Source of the DNA: Chytridium lagenaria
Lineage: Eukaryota > Chytridiomycota > Chytridiomycetes > Chytridiales > Chytridiaceae
NCBI GenBank assembly: GCA_025449115.1
Contig: JAHLKC010000001.1
Coordinates: 496,001-560,000 of the forward strand
DNA: 64,000 nt
Reading direction: 5' to 3'
Below the pieces are notes generated by a model. It was not told the origin of the DNA and searched no databases. It saw only the letters and a list, made by a program, of their open reading frames with translations. Position 1 is the first letter of the stretch, and every line of letters starts with the position of its first letter. Below, one piece after another: positions 57,480-64,000 of this stretch. The position numbers were made by a program, and so were the translations under genes.

Positions 57480-59056
57480 TTAAGCACGGACAACAGCCCA
57501 CGCCCTGATGAGGTTGTCAGTGTAACCAGAGAAGAGAGTCTGGCCATCAGCAGACCACGCAAGGGAGATAGGCTGGGGGGGGTTACCCTTCTTGGAGACG
57601 TTGAACTCAGGCTTAAGCTCGTCAACAATGCTCTTGGACTCAAGGTCCCAGATCTTGATGCCAGTTGCGGTGGCAGCGCAGAGCCAGTAGCGGTTGGGGG
57701 AGAACACGAGGGCGTTGATGGTGTCACCGGCCTCGAGGGAGTAGAGGTGCTTGCCCTCGTTAAGGTCCCAAAGCATAGTGATACCGTCCTTGCCACCAGA
57801 GGCGCAAAGGGATCCGTCGGGGGAGATGGTGACAGTGGAAATGTAACCAGTGTGGCCGTAGTGGTTGGTCTTAAGCTTGCACTTGGTCACGTCCCAGACC
57901 TAATCAGAAATTGCGTCAACAACTTCTTCAATAAAAAGAGAAAATTTCCGGTGTAGAGAGGTGGTGCATCAGGAATTTCACATGGTGAATGTATGTCTCA
58001 TAGGAAGTGCGAGTCCCTCTGAAGTAGCAAATATCTATAAAGCATCTTTTGCGAGCAAACATAACGGATGAATAAACAAAGTCTCACCTTAACGAGCTTG
58101 TCCCAACCGGAGGAGACAACGACAGGGTTGGCAGGGTTGGGGGAGAACCTGACGCAGGACACCCATTCGCTGTGGCCATCCTCAACGATGTTGAACTTGC
58201 ACTCTCCGAGGGTGTTCCAGAGCTTGACAGTCTTGTCACGGGAAGCAGAGACAATTTGACGGTTGTCGGGGGAGAAGGAGACGGAGAGAACGTCGTTGGT
58301 GTGGCCGACGAAACGACGGGTGGTCACACCAGAGTTAAGATCCCAAAGGCGGAGAGTCTTGTCCCATGAGGCAGAGAGGGCGAACTGACCGTCAGAGGAG
58401 ATGACGACGTCAGAGACGAAGTGGTTGTGGCCGGTGAGAGCACGACGGGGGACACCGTAGTTGGTCTCATCACGGGTAAGGTGCCAGACGATGACGGTCT
58501 TGTCTATGTAGAGAAATTGTCACGAATCAGAGATAAACTTCAAATAAGGGCATCACATCCCAACCCATCCCATCCATCCCATCCATCCCATCCAACGCAT
58601 CGCATAACATCCCGTTCATCAGCATCAAATCCGAGGGTGGTGTAGGGATGCCTATCACCCGAATCAAATTCCATGATGGCAATGATGGATGTGGGAGACG
58701 CGACGGGATCCATGGATGGGTAGAAAGGATAATTTTCCGTTCAAAAGCATGTCCAGAAACTCCTCCAGAAGTGTGGAGTAAAACTCACCGCGGGGAAGCA
58801 GACAAGATGGTGTCAGGAGCCTCGGGGGAAGTAGCAATGGAGGTGACCCATCCACTGTGTCCTATACAAAGAAAAACGTAAGTGATCAGGCAGCAAAAGG
58901 AAGTCTATGGAAATGAGACAGAGAACTCCAAAGTGGATTTTGCAAATCCACAGTGTAAGGAGATAAGGCTATGCTAGTGGAGATGCACGAGTGTCCTCAT
59001 CATACAAAACGTAACGTACCCTTAAGAACGCCACGGAGAATGAGGGTGTCGGTCAT
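57480..59056 (-). CDS. RACK1: RACK1 / Gbeta-like small-ribosomal-subunit protein (Asc1, CpcB)
   Basis: RACK1 is a seven-bladed WD-repeat protein on the head of the 40S ribosome that links translation to signalling. From the ATG at 59056, [13 protein letters not shown] is followed by blades reading [124 protein letters not shown] and [20 protein letters not shown], ending AWAVVRA. Length is about 314 residues, normal for the family. Four introns are visible; the one at about 58504-58790 holds a CATC-rich minisatellite. All exons read cleanly, as expected for a highly expressed gene. Confidence 0.97.
58550..58605. repeat. CATCCCATC-type minisatellite in a RACK1 intron
   Basis: Imperfect repeats of CATCCCATC / CATCCATCC run across this stretch within the intron that splits the first and second blades of RACK1. 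Confidence 0.75.
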
Positions 59057-59234
59057 GGTTTATTGAGGTGTCGAGATGAGCGAAAAAAAAAGGAAGGAAC
59101 AGTACTACACAAAAGGTCTTCCCTAAATACATCGATTGTCGCACGAGAAGTACTTTAATATTCCGACGGACCGTCAACACAAACCGATTTGTCCAGCGAA
59201 ACAATTTCCAATTTGTAAAGGCATCCATCCCATA

Positions 59235-60080
59235 ATGCCCGAAGTCGGCGACTTTGATATTTTTGCTGAAGACTCGCCAGAGGATGTTGCTGCAAGGGAG
59301 GCAAGGGCTATACAATTTGCGAATATACAAAAAGTAAAGAAAAGGGACGCAGAGGACAGTGCCTCGGTATCAGTAGAGTCACGCCGTCTCAGGTACATCC
59401 TCGACAAGGATTTGCGTTCAAACATTCTTCTCAAGCTAGACAGTATATGGGACGACTACCAATGCGACCAGATTCGTTCTGCGGTAGAAGATGCCGTTTC
59501 TCTTCGAGGTGGCTTCTGGGATACCGAGCGGCACGTAGCCTTTCCCACTCGTGACATCACCGCTGACGAAGTCAGTCGGGTTCTCTTCGGAGATGCTGCC
59601 AACAGTCCTGCGAACTGGCTAATTCGAACTATCACAGACCGCATTCTAGCGCCGGCGGCTTTGGCAGCGGGATTCAAGACTCAAGATTTAGAACTCGTGG
59701 ATCTTTTTTTTGTTCTTTATGAAGATTCTGGTAACGACGCCATTGCCGAGAGGATTGGAACCTCACACAGACGGATGCTTGCTGAGTTTCAACGTGTCAC
59801 TTAGTAGCGAGACGAGTATGAGGGTGGTGGAACCTTGTTTTGCGATTTGTTGGATCCCTGCACGAAGCAAAAAGGTTTTCTAGTGAAACTTGCAAAGGGC
59901 AGCTGTATGGTTCATGATTCAAAACTGCTGCATGCTGGAGTAGACATTGTGAGAGGGCGTCGTATGCTTTGTGTTGGGTTTATGGACTCTGCGCGAGTCG
60001 GAGTCACCCAGAAGTGGGCTGGAAACACTCCTCGCAGTACTCTTTTGCAAGAAACATGGAAGAGAGATAGAATAAAATGA
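59235..60080 (+). CDS. 2-oxoglutarate/Fe(II)-dependent dioxygenase, prolyl-4-hydroxylase-like
   Basis: From the ATG at 59235 (MPEVGDFDIFAEDSPED) an N-terminal helical region leads to VDLFFVLYE. The double-stranded beta-helix follows: EPHTDGCLLSFNVSLSS with the HxD iron motif (HTD), YEGGGTLFCDLLD, the distal iron His in SCMVHDSKLLHAG (either His), and RGRRMLCVGF with the Arg that binds the 2OG carboxylate. Such enzymes hydroxylate proline or other residues in proteins. There is no signal peptide, so a cytosolic or nuclear role is more likely than secretion. The frame changes twice, near 59760 and 59815, where one base seems lost or gained each time. It is divergent from RACK1 across about 180 bp. 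Confidence 0.8.
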
Positions 60081-60270
60081 AATGAAACGAAGCAAAAACA
60101 AAGGAGTTTCTGTGCACGAAGCCACATGCATATAGTCAGTCAGGATCCGTTGTTTTTTTTATTCAGTGCCAGTCAGCTTGTTCTTTTATTTTTTTAAGAT
60201 TTCGTTTACATGTTACATATAGGTAAATACATAAAAGATTTTTAAGGAAGAGGATGAGTTTAAACAGAGT

Positions 60271-60640
60271 TTACGTTGGCAAATAAATGACTGAAAAAAC
60301 ATATGCAGCAACAATTAACATGAATGCACTTATAAACATGCCTTCATCAGGCCCGCTAGGACTCACTCCAAACTTGTAACAAGTTTGAGTACATCCAAGC
60401 GACAATTTGAATTTATAAAATGTGTTGACAGAAAGAATGTGCAGTATCAACCATGTAGACTCGATACATCCACAGTCCTTGTCCCCAGGAGACAGTGCAT
60501 GAGTTCGTTTGAAGTAAAACTGTGCACCATCAGAGCAACATTGACTAGGAGTATCGACGACATTGTTTGCCAGTAACGGGGTCGTCGTCGCCTCTGTCAA
60601 CGCATCAGCCAGAAGCCTCACGAAGGAGGGGTATATTGTG
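60271..60640 (-). CDS. Small Cys-rich protein with C-terminal membrane helix (5' part not found)
   Basis: An open minus-strand exon encodes about 120 residues: LLADALTEATTTPLLANNVV, Cys-rich SQCCSDGAQFYF and KDCGCIES, a LGCTQTCYKFG patch, then GMFISAFMLIVAAYVFSVIY as a single membrane helix and a stop at 60271. No good ATG opens it; an acceptor-like TTAG near 60683 suggests it is a last exon. A type I membrane or GPI-like protein is possible. The 1 kb between the dioxygenase and the chitin deacetylase has no better candidate. Confidence 0.35.
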
Positions 60641-60738
60641 CGGAGTTTAAAAGTTTGTGAAGAAGAACACTCATTACCGTTAACATGCCAAAAACTAACT
60701 CAAACCAGAAACTTTACTAAATGTAAAACATAGAATGA

Positions 60739-60754
60739 ATTAGGGTTAGGGTTA
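60739..60754. repeat. Short interstitial telomere-like repeat
   Basis: AATTAGGGTTAGGGTTAAC holds two and a half TTAGGG units, the telomere repeat of most fungi. It is too short to mark a telomere and may be chance or a transcription-factor site. Confidence 0.6.
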
Positions 60755-61041
60755 ACAACAACTCGGCGAGTTTGCCATCATCTTCCTCACGACCAAAGTC
60801 GTGGAGTAAACACTCAACACGACAATTTCCAATATTCCGTCAGTTACCTATTTATCTCATTCCAACATTAGGAAGCTTTTCTTGAGAAACCAAAGTTCAA
60901 CATCGTTAAAGAAAAATTAATTAAATATAAGGAATTACGTAGCTCAAATGTTCACCTCAGCACTCCCAATCAGAAACACCCACTTTAACACGCTTCAACA
61001 TATTCAAGTTCTAGAGCTGAAACATTGTTGTTCACAGCACA

Positions 61042-63204
61042 ATGCTGTCCGTCAAGGCTGGCCTTACAGGCTTACTATCGGCGTCGGCGTTTTATACTTT
61101 AATTGTTTCAGCTCAACTTCTCCCGGGATACTCCTGCGACCCCCAACAATGCCTTATCTCCAACAACTGCATGTGTCCTTCCTCGTCTACTCCAGGCGGG
61201 ATTCCCCTCTCCAGCACCCCCCAGTTCGTCACCATCACCTTTGACGACGCGGTCAACGACGTCACCTTTCCGTGGACGTTCGACAAGACCATCAAAGGGA
61301 AAAAGAACCCAAATGGCTGTCAAATTGGTTCAACTTACTATGTAAGCACGGACTGGACAAATTACCATATTCTTCAAGTTCTCGATGCACAAGGACAAGA
61401 GATTGCGGATCATACTATAACACATACAGCTATTACATATAATGAAATTGAGGGGAATCGACTGGCAATTGAAGCTTTTGCCGGTATTAGCAAGAGCAAG
61501 AATAAAGGATTTCGATTTCCATTCCTAGCATGTAAGCTTTCGCGCTGACGTTCTTCAAACACACTAATTTTTATAGTCAACATGAATGACATGCAAACTC
61601 TGAAGACTGTCGGGATGGAGCATGACACGAGTATATCTGTCACGCCTGGCACCTCTATGACATGGCCTTTCACATTTGATTACGGTGTCCCAGTTCAGTG
61701 CAACATCGGTATTTGCGATAAGACATCCAAGTTTCCGGGCTTATGGGAGATCCCGATGTATCAGATGAAAGATCCTGCAACGGGAAGAGTTGTAAATTTG
61801 ATGGATACTCCTGGCGAAGTATATATACTTTTTTCATTAATAATTTAACAAGATTAGCCGGATTACCTTCTCGAACTCTACAAATACAACTTCCTCACCT
61901 ATCACTACAATGCGAACCGTGTACCGTTTGGGTTGTATTTTCATGCTGCATCGTTCAGTATTGACCCCCGACGTGTTGACGTGTTAAATACCTTTATTGA
62001 GTGGGCGAAAACGGTCACAAATGGTCAAACGTACTTCGTGACAAATTCTCAAGTATGCAATTTCTGATGCTATACCGTTACTGACACATAAACACAGCTC
62101 ATTTCATGGATGAAAGATCCGGTCGGCTTGGACAGAATAGCCTCCACACTTTCTTGCAGTATCCCACCATCAACTACGCCAGGTCCGGAAACAGTTTGTA
62201 ATGGAAGAGATGATAATGGAGGTAAAGTCATGGTTTTAAATAAAAATAAATCTGAACTCATCTTAATTCCTTACACTTAGATGGAATTTATGATGAGGGT
62301 GTCGTAAAGACGTGTTCTCTGATTTTGTACAATTTTAAAACTTGCTTTCGATGCCCTATCCGTGCGGTCACTCCACAGGAGCCTGTTCCTCCTTTTGTTG
62401 GGACGTCGTCTCCTTCGCCATCGCCGTCACCTTCGCGCTTTCCTTCGCCCTCTTCGTTCCCGTCTCCATCGCCCACCACTTCACCATCCTCTACCTCATC
62501 GCCATCTCCATCTCCATCTCCATCTCCATCACCGTCACCTACCAGCAGGCCTTCAGTGTGCGTTAACGTTAATGATGGTTTCCGATGCGCGGCAGTCGAT
62601 ACCCTTGTTCGGTGTTCAATGGAGGTAGTAATAATTTCTCCATTATTTTCTAAATCAGTTGTTAGCAATTCTGGCAAATTTCAAATGCTCAACAGGATTA
62701 GTATGGTAAGTTGATTTTTTCATAATCACAGTACGAATACAATCATAAATATTATTATTTATTCTTCTTCTTCAATAATAGTTGTGATGGGACTTATTTA
62801 TGCGACTGGCCTTTTAACTGTCCTTCACCATCGCCTTCACCGTCTCCGTCTCCATCACCGTCGCCATCACCGTCGCCTTCACCGTCACCTTCACCGTCGT
62901 CTTCACCGTCACCTTCACCGTCACCATCACCGTCGCCTTCACCGTCTCCGTCTCCATCTCCGTCGCCGTCACCTTCTCCCCCACCTCGCCCTACCCCTGC
63001 CCCTTCTTCAACAACAACACACAACATCTCCCCCTCAACTACCGTCGTCCCTGGCACCCCCTGCAATCTCACTGACCCTCAAGATGCATCAGCGGAGGCA
63101 CGTATGCAGTCTGCTCAGCAGAAAGATGGCTTTATGTTTCATGCCCGGCTACATTGATATGCAAGGTATCGCCGTCATGGGGTCTTTACTGCGATTACGC
63201 TTGA
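61042..63204 (+). CDS. Secreted chitin/polysaccharide deacetylase (CE4) with Ser-Pro linkers and Cys-rich modules
   Basis: It starts with a signal peptide (MLSVKAGLTGLLSASAFYTL) and a short Cys-rich segment (CDPQQCLISNNCMCPSSS). The CE4 NodB domain then shows motif 1 TITFDDAVND, with the catalytic and metal-binding Asp pair, motif 2 HTITH with the metal His residues, and motif 3 GFRFPFLA. Later parts include FNMNDMQTLKTVGMEHDTSI, HAASFSIDPRRVDVLNTFIE and TYFVTNSQLISWMKDP. After PPFVGTSS come SPSPSP linkers, a first Cys module (CVNVNDGFRCAAVDTLVRC), another linker and a last Cys module (TYAVCSAERWLYVSCPATLI, CDYA) that resembles chitin-binding modules. It would convert chitin to chitosan in the wall. 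Introns at about 61530-61576, 61820, 62055 and 62225 join the exons. One frame change sits near 63082. Confidence 0.86.
62403..62540. repeat. Coding minisatellite for the first Ser-Pro linker
   Basis: Repeats of TCGCCATCGCC / TCTCCATCTCCATC type encode alternating Ser-Pro. The run is direct and imperfect, so its length may vary by slippage. Confidence 0.85.
62821..62990. repeat. Coding minisatellite for the second Ser-Pro linker
   Basis: Imperfect repeats of a CCGTCGCCATCA-type 6- or 12-base unit, again encoding Ser-Pro. The frame through it depends on an exact copy count. Confidence 0.85.
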
Positions 63205-63828
63205 CGCGTTAGTTATATCCTTATTTCAACGTATTGTGAAAGTCAGGAGCAGCATTTTACTCTAGTCTCTTAGCATCTTCTTTTTATGTATCTTGTCCTG
63301 CAGATAATATTTACATTCAATATTCTCAATTAAGTTTGACTTAAACGTGTTTTTTTTTTATATATCTAACCCTGATATGTCTCTTTATTATTTATTTATT
63401 TCTATCTCATTAACGAAACGGCGTGGAATATATTTTCGAATTACGATATATTAAAACTTCGCCATCGACATCGAAAAATATTGAGATTGGGGAGAACTGG
63501 TCTGAAATCGTACAACTCCAAAGACTGCAACACCATTCCATATATGAAAACGCTATCTATTACTAAACACACACAGAAGCAAGGCTACATTCATGCCATA
63601 ACAAACAGTGGAACAAAACAAAAACAGAAAAAAAAAGTCTTGCTTAAACATGAGAAAAAAGAACAAAAAAACTTGACGTGATCTCGCAAAAAAAAAAAAA
63701 AAAAGTTTTGATGCGAAAACATATTCGTAAAAGTTGGAACAAGAAATACAGAAGGTTTGGGATCAACAAAAAAATAAGGAAGTTAAAAACATGTAAAGGG
63801 CAAAAAAATACGAAAGAAGAAGTTGGGT
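63205..63828. other. Intergenic, A/T-rich, with long poly-A runs
   Basis: Between the deacetylase stop and the next gene's stop, 624 bp with poly-A and AAAAC-rich tracts (63610-63710). No gene is supported. Confidence 0.5.
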
Positions 63829-64000
63829 TTAAGGTTTGCTGTTCCCTCCCACATGTCTCCTCGCCTCATTCTTCTGCATCACAAGCGGCGTCTCTATAGC
63901 CTTCCATGCCGACCCGCATTGACAGGCGGTGTTGTATGCAAAGCAGGCGGCGCGTTGTAATGCGTCACAGCATGAACGGCGTTGGTGGGTGTCGGGATGG
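63829..64000 (-). CDS. 3' end of a Cys-rich gene (start beyond the window)
   Basis: The minus strand is open from the right edge to a stop at 63829. It reads PDTHQRRSCCDALQRAACFA, then YNTACQCGSAWKAIETPLVM and a basic tail. Five closely spaced cysteines and normal codon use support a real C-terminus. The family cannot be told from this fragment. Confidence 0.45.
   Translation of the reverse strand, partial: HPDTHQRRSCCDALQRAACFAYNTACQCGSAWKAIETPLVMQKNEARRHVGGNSKP

Noticed and set aside
57480..59056. RACK1 locus as a general WD-repeat or WDR5 gene
   Set aside because: The order of blades, the NYGVPRRAL loop and the length are specific to RACK1.
62288..63072. Minus-strand frames with long Gly-Asp (GDGDGD) runs that look like calcium-binding repeats
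   Set aside because: They are the antisense reading of the Ser-Pro coding repeats in the chitin deacetylase.
1..64000. A CRISPR array, prophage, bacterial operon or transposon
   Set aside because: No repeat-spacer arrays, no terminal repeats with transposase or reverse transcriptase motifs, and consistently spliced eukaryotic genes throughout.

Overview
This window is nuclear DNA of a fungus that most likely makes a flagellum, probably a chytrid-type (zoosporic) lineage. The genes are split by many short introns, about 45 to 100 bp, with GTATGT/GTAAGT-like donors and CTGAC/CTAAC-like branch sites. Two gene products point to motile cilia: a CCDC40-like axonemal coiled coil and a TEX47/BLUF-like protein. 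Two point to a chitin or chitosan wall: a chitin deacetylase and a GPI-anchored chitosanase. The rest is mostly conserved eukaryotic housekeeping. I see no CRISPR array, rRNA, tRNA or recognisable transposon.

Layout. 1-5.3 kb: CCDC40-like gene (minus, cut by the window edge) divergent from gamma-tubulin. 6.2-7.1 kb: an MscL-type mechanosensitive channel with a C-terminal zinc ribbon. 8.3-18.6 kb, all minus: GPI ethanolamine phosphate transferase (PIG-O/GPI13), a probable mitochondrial uS3, SF3B2/CUS1, a secreted I9-type inhibitor and two unknown low-complexity proteins. 18.6-19.4 kb: AT-rich spacer. 19.4-28.3 kb: Nudix hydrolase, UTP7/WDR46, GH46-like chitosanase, mitochondrial EF-G2. 28.7-31.2 kb: an unknown gene followed by a decayed partial copy of itself. 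31.7-37.8 kb: HSF-type transcription factor, an acylated acidic protein (MGCGASK N-terminus) and threonine dehydratase. 38.7-47 kb: an unknown gene, a choline-transporter-like protein, an ankyrin protein and a BCS1-type AAA ATPase. 48-64 kb: a second MGCGASK protein, TEX47-like protein, PRP19, a membrane-anchored ankyrin-sirtuin fusion, RACK1, a 2OG-Fe(II) dioxygenase, a Cys-rich membrane protein, a chitin deacetylase and the 3' end of a Cys-rich gene.

Shared themes. GPI13 helps build the anchor that the chitosanase appears to carry, and the chitin deacetylase would make that enzyme's substrate. Gamma-tubulin, CCDC40-like and TEX47-like proteins fit basal-body and axoneme function. SF3B2 and PRP19 are splicing factors, as expected in so intron-rich a genome.

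Caution. Many conserved genes carry single-base frame breaks, mostly in short G/C runs, and they cluster (SF3B2, uS3m, HSF, PIG-O, the transporter). Other long genes (EF-G2, PRP19, RACK1, UTP7, MscL) read cleanly. Consensus error is the simplest explanation, but it affects every gene model in those blocks.
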